Positions 1 to 8,274 of a stretch of DNA of 64,000 bases are shown here, one piece after another. The stretch is from Geomonas sp. RF6. GTDB taxonomy: Bacteria > Desulfobacterota > Desulfuromonadia > Geobacterales > Geobacteraceae. Location: the NCBI RefSeq assembly GCF_021044625.1, contig NZ_CP087999.1:4981001-5045000 (forward strand), given 5' to 3'. How positions within the stretch are numbered: position 1 is the first letter of the stretch; each line of letters begins with the position of its first letter. The notes beneath the pieces are model-generated. The model was not told the origin of the DNA. It saw only the letters and a list, made by a program, of their open reading frames with translations, and did no database searches. Both the position numbers and the translations under genes were made by a program.

Positions 1-2
1 CC

Positions 3-1307
3 CTCACCGGGCTGCCGAACCGTCTCCTTTTCAACGAATTGCTGCACCAGGCGCTGGCCCAGGCACAACGCCAGGGGTGGCATCTGGCGGTCCTGTACCT
101 CGATCTGGACCGCTTCAAGACTGTCAACGACACACTCGGGCACGCAGTGGGGGATGAGTTGCTGCAAGCCGCTGCACAGCGCCTGAAGGAATGCTGCCGC
201 CGCGATCAGGACGTGGTGGCCAGACGCGGCGGGGACGAATTCGTGATACTCCTCTCCGACTTCGACAGCACCGGCGAAGCGGTGCGGGTGGCGCAAAAGA
301 TTCTGGACGCCTTCGCAAGACCGATGGCGCTTGCGGAGCACGAGGTGTTCATAAGCCCGAGCATCGGGATCAGCCTCTTTCCCGACGACGGTACGACAGA
401 GGACGAGCTGATAAAGCACGCCGACGTGGCGATGTACAGCGCCAAGGAGGAAGGTCGCAACCGCTACCACCTCTTCAACCAGTCGATGAACGAGCAGTCG
501 CGGCGCCGCCTGTCACTGGAGACGGGGGTGCGCGCCGCGTTGCAAAAGGAGGAGTTTTTCCTCCAGTACCAGCCGAACGTCGACGTAAAGAGCGGGCGGG
601 TGGTGAGCATCGAGGCGCTCCTGCGCTGGCAGCACCCGGAACTCGGGCTCGTCCCCCCGCGCGAGTTCATCCCCCTTGCCGAGGAGAGCGGGATGATTGC
701 GGCGGTGACGGAGTGGGTCGTACGCAAAGCCTGCACTCAAAACAAGAAGTGGCAGGATGGAGGATTTCCCCCCATGCGCGTCGCGGTGAACATCTCGCCG
801 CGGCAGTTTCAGAGCATGCACTTTGCGCAGATGGTCCAGGAGATCCTGTCGGAGACGGGGCTCGATCCTCACTGGCTGGAACTCGAGGTAACGGAAGGTG
901 TGATGCTGCAGGATGTGGAGACGACGGACGCCACCATGCGCCGCCTGAACGACATCGGGGTGCAAATCACCATCGACAACTTCGGCACCGGATTTACTTC
1001 CTTTTCTTATATAAGGAAGCTGCCGATAAGGACGGTAAAGATCGACCGCTCACTGGTGAGCGACGTCACTGTCGACACGGATGACGCCGCGGTTGCCACA
1101 GCGGTCATAACGATGGCGCACACTCTCGGCCTCAACGTCGTCGCGCAAGGGGTGGAAGCGCAGGACCAACTGGCCTTTCTCTCTTCACACGACTGCCCGG
1201 GGATGCAGGGATATCTCTTCACCGAGCCGCTCATGCCGGAGGAGGTGTCCCGCCTTCTGGCGAGCGATTCGTGGAAGGAGCGAATTTCCGGGCGGAAAGA
1301 TCAGTAG
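3..1307 (+). CDS. GGDEF-EAL c-di-GMP protein, 5' end outside window
   Basis: This is the C-terminal part of a diguanylate cyclase/phosphodiesterase. The frame is open from base 3 and already reads LTGLPNR, the usual start of a GGDEF domain, so the true start lies left of the window. The GGDEF signature is intact (228-242), which predicts cyclase activity. The EAL domain keeps EAL (612-620), but two metal or catalytic positions are changed: the DDFGTG motif reads DNFGTG (Asn at 978-980) and AEGVE reads AQGVE (Gln at 1146-1148). The phosphodiesterase half is therefore probably weak or inactive. Sensory domains would lie upstream. The family call is secure; the activity prediction is inference from conserved residues. 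Confidence 0.93.
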   Translation, partial: LTGLPNRLLFNELLHQALAQAQRQGWHLAVLYLDLDRFKTVNDTLGHAVGDELLQAAAQRLKECCRRDQDVVARRGGDEFVILLSDFDSTGEAVRVAQKILDAFARPMALAEHEVFISPSIGISLFPDDGTTEDELIKHADVAMYSAKEEGRNRYHLFNQSMNEQSRRRLSLETGVRAALQKEEFFLQYQPNVDVKSGRVVSIEALLRWQHPELGLVPPREFIPLAEESGMIAAVTEWVVRKACTQNKKWQDGGFPPMRVAVNISPRQFQSMHFAQMVQEILSETGLDPHWLELEVTEGVMLQDVETTDATMRRLNDIGVQITIDNFGTGFTSFSYIRKLPIRTVKIDRSLVSDVTVDTDDAAVATAVITMAHTLGLNVVAQGVEAQDQLAFLSSHDCPGMQGYLFTEPLMPEEVSRLLASDSWKERISGRKDQ

Positions 1308-1441
1308 GGTCGCGCTTCTCAACTTGCACTACCCCCGTTCATTGGTGCATAATATCAGCCGCGCTAACGTGGCGATGTAGCGACGATAATCGGGGCAGGA
1401 GGCCCTCCTCCCGGTTTTGATTTCACACCCGAAGGTACACC

Positions 1442-2323
1442 ATGAAGATACTTCTTGCAGAAGACAACGTCGGCATCCGCACCATCATCCTCAACATGCT
1501 GATCACCTGGGGGTACGACGTCGTGGTCGCCGCGGACGGCACCGACGCCTGGCAGAAGCTGCAGGCGCCGGACGCGCCGCGCCTCATCATCCTGGACTGG
1601 ATGATGCCGGGACTGAACGGTCTGGAGATTTGCCGTCGGCTGCGGGAGATGAATACCCCCACCCCCCCCTATATCCTCTTTTTCACCTGCCGCGACAACA
1701 CCAAAGATATCGTGACCGCGCTGGAGGCAGGCGCCAACGACTACATCACCAAGCCGTACCAGACCGAAGAGCTGCGGGCGCGGCTCCAGGTGGGGTTGAG
1801 AGTGCTCGAGCTGCAGGAGACGCTGAACCAGAGGGTGGAGGAGCTGCGACTGGAAAGGAACCGGGCGAAGCTTTGCCTCGATGTGGCAGGAGTGCTCCTT
1901 ATCGCGCTCAACAAGGAAGGTGAGATCATCCAGGTCAACCGTAAGGGGTGCGAGATCCTCGAGTACACGGAGCAGGAGCTACTGGGGAAAAACTGGTTCA
2001 CCACCGTTCTTGAGCCCGAGTGCCGGAAGGAAGCCCGCCAGCTCTTTTCGCAGGCCCTCCTCTGCCAGTTTGGACGAGAGCAGTTCGTGCAGAAGGTGCT
2101 CACCAGAAACGGCGAGGAGCGGGTGCTGGAGATGCGCAGCGGGCTCATCCACGACAGCTACGGCCATGTGGAGGGACTGCTCTACTCCGGCGGCGACATC
2201 ACCCAGCGGCAGCATACGGAGTTGGCGCTGCGGGAGAGCGAGAAAGCGTACCGTGAGATTTTCGACCAGTTCGTCACCAACACCGGCGCAATTTCGGCGT
2301 ACAAGACGCATTCGCGCGGGTAG
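1442..2323 (+). CDS. Response regulator with REC and PAS domains, apparently truncated
   Basis: The 293-residue protein starts with a receiver domain (about residues 1-120; phospho-acceptor Asp52 in LDWMMPG, Lys in TKPY). A coiled-coil linker (about 120-145) and one PAS domain (about 145-262, ending GGDITQRQ) follow. A second PAS-type repeat begins at ALRESEKAYREIF but stops after about 20 residues with unrelated sequence. Proteins with this start normally continue into further PAS and histidine kinase domains, so the gene looks truncated at its 3' end. A dispersed repeat lies just downstream. GAAGG precedes the ATG. The preceding 134 bases hold only a weak hairpin near 1396-1412. It may still act as a REC-PAS protein. 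Confidence 0.8.
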   Translation: MKILLAEDNVGIRTIILNMLITWGYDVVVAADGTDAWQKLQAPDAPRLIILDWMMPGLNGLEICRRLREMNTPTPPYILFFTCRDNTKDIVTALEAGANDYITKPYQTEELRARLQVGLRVLELQETLNQRVEELRLERNRAKLCLDVAGVLLIALNKEGEIIQVNRKGCEILEYTEQELLGKNWFTTVLEPECRKEARQLFSQALLCQFGREQFVQKVLTRNGEERVLEMRSGLIHDSYGHVEGLLYSGGDITQRQHTELALRESEKAYREIFDQFVTNTGAISAYKTHSRG

Positions 2324-2360
2324 TCCCACCTCATCCACACAAATCCCATCCCCCCCTTCT

Positions 2361-2505
2361 TCCCAAGCTCTTGCTTGGAAGACAATTGCCCGGGAGGCTC
2401 AGCCTCCCCTGCTCTGCGACTCTGCACATCCGCTCTCGCGGAGGCAAAGCTGGAGCTTTGCTGGCAAGTGCGTTCCCAAGGTGGAGCTTGCGAACGAGTA
2501 GTCAA
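2361..2505. repeat. Dispersed palindromic repeat (AAGCT...TTGCTTGG type)
   Basis: This intergenic stretch holds nested short palindromes: CCCAAGCTCTTGCTTGG, GGGAGGCTCAGCCTCCC, and AAGCTGGAGCTTTGCTGG followed by CGTTCCCAAGGTGGAGCTTGC. Elements built on 'GTTCCCAAGCT..AGCTTGGGAAC' are scattered through many bacterial genomes. Only this copy was seen in the window. It separates the truncated response regulator from a convergent gene. Confidence 0.55.
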
Positions 2506-2519
2506 GTAGTCTGCGTCGG

Positions 2520-3662
2520 TCAAAAATGATCCCCTGCCGACCGCGCCCTGCGCTTCGGCTTTTTCTGCGAAAGCTCCTCATCCCACGCGCTCACTTCCCA
2601 GTTGTCCTTCCTCTCCCCGTCCATCATCCACGGCGGAACCTGAAGGTGCAGGTACTCCCCCAGGCTCTGCACGTACGGTTCATACATGAGCCGCAGCCGC
2701 GCCAGTTCAGGCTCCACTCTTTCCGCCTCCGCCATCTTCACCCCTGCCTCCGCGAGATATCGAAGGAGTTCCTCCAGGCGCTTCGTCGGCAGACGGTCGG
2801 CGCCCGACCTCTGCGGCGCCCGCTTGAAGACCAGGGAGAGGTCCACAACTGCATGGCGCGCCATGGCAAAGGTCAGTCGCGCCTGGCGCGAACACCCCGG
2901 TGCCTGACCGGCGACGGAGAGCGCGCAGGTGTCGAGGACGGCGCAGAGAGCGGCGAGCCACGACTGGTTTTCGTGCTGCGATCGAAAATAGGCGAGCACG
3001 GGGTAGGAAAGATGGCTCTCCAGGAGCTCTGAAGACCAGAGCTCCCACTCGTGAAGGAGCTGGCGCAAGGAGTCGAGCGAAGAGGGCTCGCTGTGCCGGC
3101 GCAGCATCTCCGCCGCGGTCGGAGGGGAGCCCGCCCGGCTGTCCAAAAGGGAGATGTTGACCTCGCGCCGCGCGAACGACTGGTTGAGTAGAGGGAGATA
3201 GCTTATGACCAGAGCGAGGAAGCCGAACCCCATCCCCCCCTCGAGAGCGGTCAGAAAACGTGATACCGTAACGACCGGAGTAACGTCCCCCAGACCGAGG
3301 GTGAAAAAGGTCGTGCCGCTGAAGTAGAGATCTGTGAAAAAGCCGTAGGAGCCATCCGGAGTCTTCAGGGGGGTTCCGAGCCCCCAATGCATGAGGGCAA
3401 AGCCGGTGATCAGGCCGCCTGCCCAGAGGATGAGGAGCAAAAGGAGGGAGATCGGGCCGAAGAAGCTCAGAAATGTCTCCCTGAGCCCTGTGGGGATAAG
3501 GGTGGTGACGGCAGAGGACCAGGCATCCCACGTCGTCCGGTAGAAAAGACGGGTGAGGCGAAAGCGGCGGGTGACACGGCGCGGCAGGACGATCGACTCG
3601 AATCCCTCCCACAAAACGAGCACGATGAGGAAGACCCCGGCAACGACCGCTTCAACCGTCAC
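2520..3662 (-). CDS. Two-TM potassium channel-like membrane protein
   Basis: The 380-residue protein has an N-terminal membrane helix (about 5-20), further hydrophobic segments (about 65-92 and 135-160), and between them a pore loop with the sequence TLGLGD, close to the K+-channel selectivity filter TxGYGD. This matches the Ion_trans_2 family. The C-terminal half (from about 170) is soluble, helical and of unknown function; no RCK/TrkA-N nucleotide-binding motif (GxGxxG) is visible. It likely forms a homotetrameric inner-membrane cation channel. The filter has Leu where K+ channels usually have Tyr or Phe, so ion selectivity is uncertain. It converges on the response regulator and stands alone. 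Confidence 0.75.
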   Translation of the reverse strand: MTVEAVVAGVFLIVLVLWEGFESIVLPRRVTRRFRLTRLFYRTTWDAWSSAVTTLIPTGLRETFLSFFGPISLLLLLILWAGGLITGFALMHWGLGTPLKTPDGSYGFFTDLYFSGTTFFTLGLGDVTPVVTVSRFLTALEGGMGFGFLALVISYLPLLNQSFARREVNISLLDSRAGSPPTAAEMLRRHSEPSSLDSLRQLLHEWELWSSELLESHLSYPVLAYFRSQHENQSWLAALCAVLDTCALSVAGQAPGCSRQARLTFAMARHAVVDLSLVFKRAPQRSGADRLPTKRLEELLRYLAEAGVKMAEAERVEPELARLRLMYEPYVQSLGEYLHLQVPPWMMDGERKDNWEVSAWDEELSQKKPKRRARSAGDHF

Positions 3663-3738
3663 GAACCCTCCCTCGCAGCATCAGGCGCTACACATACCTT
3701 TCCCAAATCAGACGCTCTGGGCGGATGGTTCCTTGAGC

Positions 3739-3850
3739 GTCCCCCCTCCCTTGACGGGAGGGGGATAGGGGGTGGGTGAAGCCGCTAGCTGCTGCAACAG
3801 TGGCACGTTCCCCCCCACCCTGTCCCTCCCCCGCAAGGTGGGAGGGAACG
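3739..3850. repeat. GC-rich paired-hairpin repeat, family A copy 1
   Basis: Two short hairpins (CCCTCCCTTGACGGGAGGG and CCCTCCCCCGCAAGGTGGGAGGG) flank a core with GGTGGGTGAAGC on one side and GTTCCCCCCCACCCTGTC on the other. The same arrangement recurs near 8917, 15258, 50871 and 53455, and as a half copy near 23771. All copies are intergenic. This one lies between the channel gene and the cytochrome genes and may stabilise or terminate transcripts. Confidence 0.8.
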
Positions 3851-3879
3851 TGGCTGCCGCGCCGGCATGAAGCCGCGAT

Positions 3880-4740
3880 CTAGTTGCTCATCCCCCCATG
3901 GCACCGCCTGCAGTCATTCATGGGAAAAGCCACCTGCATGTGGCAGGCTCCGCAGAAGTTGCCGAAGACATTGCGATCCATGGTGAAGGACGCAGTGGTC
4001 TTCTTCTTGATGTTGAAAATATCGGGATGGCAGCTGGAGCAGTCGAGCTCGGCGAAGTGACTCTCGTGGGAAAAGAGGACATCGCTTCTGGGGGCGGAGG
4101 TACCGAGCTTTATCGGCGCGCGAAGCTTGTCCGGAATAGGAATCTGTTCATAGGCGGGATTAAGGGTGTTCACCGGCTTCACCATCCCGTCTTTCAGCGC
4201 GGCGGACCAGTCGATGCCGTTGCCGAATGGCGCCAACGGGAGGTTTTGGGAGAATGCGGCAAACGATTTTTCCAGTGACGCCGTACTCTTCATGTGGCAC
4301 TTGTCGCATTGACGCTGCGGGGCGTCTTTCACGGTGAAGGCGGTCGCGCCGTCGTGGCAATATCCGCAGTACTTCCCGGCGAGGTACTCCTCCCTGGTGA
4401 TCCCGGTGTCCCCCGAGCGCATGCTGAAACCGAGTTCCTGGTGGCAGACGCGACAGGTAAAGCGGGCGCGGTGGCTCCAGTGTGAAAAGACCACCGGCTG
4501 CATCCCCGACCTGAGCGACGCACTCCGCATAATCACGTTGCCGTACTTCCAGAAGGGCCCGTTCGGTGGCATCGACTGCAGCACCTTGCCGAGCTCGAAG
4601 TGATCGAGGCCGAAGCTGTGGGACGAGAGTGCCAGCACCAGGATGAGGGAGCCGAGAAGAAGCCCTCCCCCCGAGTGCCGTAGCGGCGAAACCTCACTGC
4701 TCCCCCTGCGCCTTCGTCTTGTACTCCAGTACATAGGCAT
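3880..4740 (-). CDS. Hexaheme c-type cytochrome (two c7-like triheme units)
   Basis: The protein carries six CxxCH heme sites (CRVCH, CGYCH, CDKCH, CSSCH, CGACH, CRRCH) in two groups of three, each with preceding His residues as in triheme cytochrome c7 domains. A hydrophobic segment (LLLGSLILVLAL, about 28-39) is a signal peptide or anchor, so it should be periplasmic. It is a clear paralogue of the cytochrome at 5009-5812: both contain the pattern VxFxHWxHR...CRxCHxxxGFxM. The start is uncertain. ATG at 4740 or 4734 overlaps the upstream gene by about 45 bases, and no better start with a ribosome-binding site exists. Its role is probably periplasmic electron transfer; the partner is unknown. 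Confidence 0.85.
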   Translation of the reverse strand: MPMYWSTRRRRRGSSEVSPLRHSGGGLLLGSLILVLALSSHSFGLDHFELGKVLQSMPPNGPFWKYGNVIMRSASLRSGMQPVVFSHWSHRARFTCRVCHQELGFSMRSGDTGITREEYLAGKYCGYCHDGATAFTVKDAPQRQCDKCHMKSTASLEKSFAAFSQNLPLAPFGNGIDWSAALKDGMVKPVNTLNPAYEQIPIPDKLRAPIKLGTSAPRSDVLFSHESHFAELDCSSCHPDIFNIKKKTTASFTMDRNVFGNFCGACHMQVAFPMNDCRRCHGGMSN

Positions 4741-5005
4741 ATAGGTTCCTGCACATCTGCAGCCTCTTTAGATACACCTTTCGCACCGTTTCATCCTGCT
4801 GCTCGATCGCCTTTTGCACGCGGTCGCACTTGTCCAGGAGCGCCTTGATCTGCGGAACCGAAAGGCCCATGGCATTGGTGGTACTGGCGCAGGCAGTGTC
4901 GAACTCGAGCCGCCAGTCCTCCTCGCCATACGAGGGAGAGACCAAGAGGAGCAGAGCAGCGATCATGGCGACAAGGAAACGGACCCGACGCAGTGAACTC
5001 TTCAT
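4694..5005 (-). CDS. Small secreted protein of unknown function
   Basis: The 103-residue protein has a clear Sec signal peptide (positively charged start, hydrophobic stretch about 10-22, cleavage likely near SYGEE). The mature part is helical and charged, with three Cys (CAST, DKCDR, QMCRN) that do not form heme motifs. It sits between two paralogous hexaheme cytochromes, 3 bases after the upstream one and overlapping the downstream one, so it is probably co-expressed and may assist or bind them. No family was recognised. Confidence 0.7.
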   Translation of the reverse strand: MKSSLRRVRFLVAMIAALLLLVSPSYGEEDWRLEFDTACASTTNAMGLSVPQIKALLDKCDRVQKAIEQQDETVRKVYLKRLQMCRNLYAYVLEYKTKAQGEQ

Positions 5006-5008
5006 ACG

Positions 5009-5812
5009 TCAGCTCCGCACCGGCTTGGCATGGCAGCGCTTGCAGTCGCTCTGAGGGAAGGCGACCTTGTCGTGACAGACGCCGCAATACTTGCCGTCAA
5101 AGATCTCTATCATCGAATACTTCGTCGTCCCGGTCTTGATGCCGACGAAGATGTCGGGATGGCACAGCTCGCACCCGTTCCATGCGGTGTGCTTGCTGTG
5201 GGAGAAGATAATGTCCGGCATCCCCTCCACCTTTGACTTCAAGGCGAAGTCATTTTCCACCTTCATATCCGACCTCTTCACAGAAACGCCGTCCAGTCGG
5301 TCAACGAGCTTCAAAAGCCCCTTCTGCTCCGCTACTTCCCAGTTTATGCCGTTTCCCAGCGTCTCTCTCGGCATGCTGTCCCTGAAGGCGGCGAAAGCCT
5401 CCTCCCGCGCCGGATCCTTTTCCAGCACGTGGCACTTCACGCAGCGCTTGTACTCTTCACGGGTGTAGGTGGCAGAACACGCCTCAAAGATTTTGTTCTT
5501 GCCGAAGGTGCTGCGCCCGTTGTGGCAGGTGCCGCAGAAATATCCTTTCATATTGTCGGCAGCACGGATCTTCGTCGACCCCGCGGTCATGCCGAACCCG
5601 ATGTCCACATGGCAGAGGCGACAACTGTAGTTCTTCCTGTGCACCCAGTGATCGAAGACGACAGGAGAAAGCCCTGCCTGCTGGGAATAGTTGGCGATGG
5701 TGACGGCTCCGAAGTCGGCGGGAAGAGGCTTCTTTTTCTTTGTTCCGGCAGCGTGGATGGCGGTCGAAGCGGCGAGCAGGATGATAGAGATTAGCAGCAA
5801 TGCTTTTTTCAT
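5009..5812 (-). CDS. Hexaheme c-type cytochrome (two c7-like triheme units)
   Basis: The 267-residue protein has a signal peptide (MKKALLLISIILLAAS) and six CxxCH motifs (CRLCH, CGTCH, CVKCH, CELCH, CGVCH, CKRCH) arranged as two triheme halves, as in cytochrome c7/c3 proteins. ATG at 5812 is chosen because GGGAGGGGG lies just before it; the frame is open to 5845. It is a paralogue of the cytochrome at 3880-4740, and the two flank a small secreted protein in one operon. It likely carries electrons in the periplasm, a common role for such proteins in metal-reducing Geobacteraceae. The specific partner is unknown. Confidence 0.88.
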   Translation of the reverse strand: MKKALLLISIILLAASTAIHAAGTKKKKPLPADFGAVTIANYSQQAGLSPVVFDHWVHRKNYSCRLCHVDIGFGMTAGSTKIRAADNMKGYFCGTCHNGRSTFGKNKIFEACSATYTREEYKRCVKCHVLEKDPAREEAFAAFRDSMPRETLGNGINWEVAEQKGLLKLVDRLDGVSVKRSDMKVENDFALKSKVEGMPDIIFSHSKHTAWNGCELCHPDIFVGIKTGTTKYSMIEIFDGKYCGVCHDKVAFPQSDCKRCHAKPVRS

Positions 5813-6030
5813 GGCCCCCTCCCTTTCACTCTCATTGCAGTGCAAGACAGCATGTATCGCAGTTGATCCATTAGCGCAGGATCATTACATTACTACAAAA
5901 ATACATTGTGTCAATGTAGTAGCCGAGACTTTGACAGAAAGTGGTGGGGCAATGAGAGACGCGAATCCCCTCTGTGAGAGAAGGTATTGCGATTGAAGCA
6001 TTTTGGAGAGCGATTGAAACCAGGAGGGTA

Positions 6031-6624
6031 TCAGGGATTCTTTTGCACCTCGCTCCACCTGAAGCAGTCCAGGGTATGATCGTTCACCAGTCCCGCAGCC
6101 TGCATGAAGGCGTAACAGATGGTAGAGCCGACAAAGCGGAAACCGCGCCTTTTCAACTCGCGGCTCATGGCATCAGAGACGGAACTTGTGGCGGGGACTT
6201 CGGAGACCGAGCTCCAGCGGTTGACGACGGGAGCGCCGTCGACGAAGCCCCAGATGAAGCGGTCGAAGGAGCCGCACTCCTCCTGTATCTGCAGGAAGGC
6301 GCGGGCGTTGGAGATGGCAGAGGCGATCTTGAGGCGGTTTCGCACGATGCCCGGATCGGCCATCAGGCGAGCCGCGTCGGCCTCATCAAAGGCGGCGACC
6401 GTTGCAGGATCGAAGCCGCAAAAGGCGCGCCTGTAAGCCTCGCGCTTCCGGAGGATGGTGATCCACGAAAGCCCCGCCTGCGCCCCGTCGAGGATGAGGA
6501 ACTCGAAGAGGCGCCCGTCGTCATGGAGCGGCACCCCCCATTCAGAGTCGTGGTAGGAGACATAGAGCGGGTCCGTCCCCGCCCAGGAGCAGCGGACGAG
6601 ACCGGGGTCATATGAGGCGATCAT
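6031..6624 (-). CDS. tag: DNA-3-methyladenine glycosylase I
   Basis: The 197-residue protein matches the constitutive 3-methyladenine DNA glycosylase (Tag), which removes 3-methyladenine from alkylated DNA to start base-excision repair. Visible family features are the N-terminal RCSWAG, YHDSEWGVP, the helix LSWITILRKREAYRRAF, and the C-terminal FVGSTICYAFMQAAGLVNDH. The length fits the family (about 190). The start at 6624 has GAGGA directly upstream. It is monocistronic, with a pair of REP elements just upstream. Confidence 0.94.
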   Translation of the reverse strand: MIASYDPGLVRCSWAGTDPLYVSYHDSEWGVPLHDDGRLFEFLILDGAQAGLSWITILRKREAYRRAFCGFDPATVAAFDEADAARLMADPGIVRNRLKIASAISNARAFLQIQEECGSFDRFIWGFVDGAPVVNRWSSVSEVPATSSVSDAMSRELKRRGFRFVGSTICYAFMQAAGLVNDHTLDCFRWSEVQKNP

Positions 6625-6652
6625 AGGAGTCCTCGATGTTCCAGGTATGTTT

Positions 6653-6747
6653 GTAGGCCGGAATAAGCGAAGCGTTTCCGGCGGTCCACCTGCATGACGT
6701 TGCGGCAATGGAATTGCCGGGAACGCCTGCGGCTTATCCCGGCCTAC
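6653..6747. repeat. REP pair in inverted orientation
   Basis: Two REP-like units face each other: GTAGGCCGGAATAAGCGAAG... (6653-6685) and TGCCGGGAACGCCTGCGG... ending GGCCTAC (6715-6747). Each unit is an imperfect palindrome of about 33 bases ending in GGCCTAC. The same unit recurs at 7674, 32960, in an array at 40385-40687, and at 42863 and 52107. Confidence 0.85.
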
Positions 6748-6759
6748 AACTACACGCTG

Positions 6760-6981
6760 CTACTGCTTTCCTCCGAGAGCAGCCAATCTCTCCTGTGCCT
6801 GCTTCGCCAGCGGACTGTCCGGGTATTTCTCCACGATTTCCTGGTAGAGTTTCCGCGCATGCTCCCGATTGTTCTGCTTCTCTTCAAACTGCGCAGTATC
6901 AAAGAGTTCCTTGCTCTTGTCGCTGCTGCACCCTCCCAACAGAGCCAACACCATAAACAGAGACAGTAGCAGCCTCTTCAT
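6760..6981 (-). CDS. Small TPR-like lipoprotein
   Basis: This is a 73-residue lipoprotein: basic start, hydrophobic stretch and lipobox LGGC place the lipidated Cys near residue 18. The mature part holds one tetratricopeptide-like helix pair (AQFEEKQNNREHARKLYQEI followed by PDSPLAKQAQERL), as in the YbgF/BamD type of tail. Two in-frame ATGs lie after GGAGG; the second, at 6981, has the better spacing. It is likely anchored in the inner or outer membrane facing the periplasm. Its partner is unknown. Confidence 0.8.
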   Translation of the reverse strand: MKRLLLSLFMVLALLGGCSSDKSKELFDTAQFEEKQNNREHARKLYQEIVEKYPDSPLAKQAQERLAALGGKQ

Positions 6982-7247
6982 TGTCATTTACCTCCATAGA
7001 AGATACCCACCGAACGGGCACGTACACAGTACTTTCGGCGCCTGCGCATGTCAAGGGCCAGGAGCCCGTACCTGCGACCTCAACCCGCTACACCGTCGTG
7101 ATATCAAGTGGTTATGGCAAGAGCTATTGAATAAGGAGATAGAGGATTTAGACTTATATTTAGGGCTAGTTAATTATTATTACAGCATTCTTCTCTGCCG
7201 TTTCAGGAGGTTTACCTGTCGAAAAGCGACAGACGGAGGCTTTCGGT

Positions 7248-7658
7248 ATGAAATACGAAGATTTTTTGGAGCAGGCCCGCAGAGTAGAGTTTTTCCAGGA
7301 CGAGAAAACGATCGAATCGGCGGTAAGGATGGTCCTCGGCATACTGGTAAGCCGCCTTGACGAGGACAATGCCCGCCTCCTGACGAGCACCCTGCCGCAG
7401 CCGCTCACCTACGAGGCATTGCGCAGGCCGCAGGCGCGCTACCGCGACATTTCCGCGGACGACTACATCGAAACAATCGCCGAGCAGTTCCACCTGCGCA
7501 AGGAGCATGCGCTGCGCGTCGTGACATCGATACTGTGGATCGTGAAAAACGAACTGCCGCGAGAAATATACATGACGGTCTCCAACACATTGCCTGCTGA
7601 CTGGAAAGAGTTGCTGGAGACGGGACACTACAATCGGGCTGAAGAGGAGTTGGGGTAG
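7248..7658 (+). CDS. DUF2267 family protein
   Basis: The 136-residue soluble helical protein matches the DUF2267 pattern: MKYEDFLEQA at the start, then two related helical halves (IESAVRMVLGILVSRL and ALRVVTSILWIVKNELP). The function of the family is not established. GGAGG lies 8 bases before the ATG. It stands alone, with AT-rich sequence upstream (7130-7190) and a REP element downstream. The 266 bases upstream hold no other recognisable gene. Confidence 0.82.
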   Translation: MKYEDFLEQARRVEFFQDEKTIESAVRMVLGILVSRLDEDNARLLTSTLPQPLTYEALRRPQARYRDISADDYIETIAEQFHLRKEHALRVVTSILWIVKNELPREIYMTVSNTLPADWKELLETGHYNRAEEELG

Positions 7659-7673
7659 GAGATTATCAGGTAT

Positions 7674-7704
7674 TGCCGGAAACGCTTCGCTTATTCCGGC
7701 CTAC
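7674..7704. repeat. REP element
   Basis: A single unit, TGCCGGAAACGCTTCGC followed by TTATTCCGGCCTAC, of the same family as the pair at 6653-6747. It lies between the DUF2267 gene and the convergent cytochrome gene. Confidence 0.85.
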
Positions 7705-7773
7705 ATACACTTTCCACATCCTGCCGGGACAGCGGTGGTAGCTTCCCGGCTTTGTCTTTACTTCACCCTGCCG

Positions 7774-8274
7774 TCACCGTTTCTGCAGCGATCGCACAAA
7801 CGCCACGAGATACCACCGATGCTCCTGCGGTACCACCTGCTCCAGCACAGGCTGGTGGCCGATTCCCGTGAGCATCCCCCGCAAGAGAGTCCCGTCATCA
7901 TACGCTGCTATTTTCCCCCCTCGCAAGTCGGCAGGCTTCGGCACATAGCTCTCCCCGACTGGGCCGTCTCCCGCCCCCTCATCGCCGTGGCAAAAGACGC
8001 AGTAGTACTCGTAGTAGACCTTGCCGCGGCCGAGAGTGTCGGCACTCTCCGACAGGGGATTCTTGAACCGGCCCGCCTCCGCCGCGGACGGCAGGGGCGA
8101 GGGTGCCTGCACCGGCACCGTTCCCTTCGGCGGCAGCGGCGCCACCGTCTGGTATGCCCTTATATGCGGCTGCACTTTCATGCGCGGACCGGTGTAGAAG
8201 ACGTAGGCATAGAGAGCGGCAAGAGCCAGGGCGGGGAGACCGATAAAGATGGCGAGGAGGGCATACTTCTTCAT
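7774..8274 (-). CDS. Monoheme c-type cytochrome, probable ActE of ACIII-oxidase operon
   Basis: The 166-residue protein has an N-terminal membrane helix or uncleaved signal (about 5-27), a proline-rich linker, and one heme site, CVFCH, at about residue 92, with downstream GDGPVGESYVP and GIGHQP typical of CccA-like class I cytochromes. It is the last gene of the operon that begins with actB. Alternative complex III contains a monoheme membrane-attached cytochrome (ActE), which fits its position and size. An oxidase-associated electron shuttle is the alternative. It overlaps the preceding gene by 4 bases. Confidence 0.8.
   Translation of the reverse strand: MKKYALLAIFIGLPALALAALYAYVFYTGPRMKVQPHIRAYQTVAPLPPKGTVPVQAPSPLPSAAEAGRFKNPLSESADTLGRGKVYYEYYCVFCHGDEGAGDGPVGESYVPKPADLRGGKIAAYDDGTLLRGMLTGIGHQPVLEQVVPQEHRWYLVAFVRSLQKR

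Noticed and set aside
7040-7110. Possible tRNA or attachment-site remnant upstream of the DUF2267 gene
   Set aside because: No cloverleaf could be drawn and no integrase is present.
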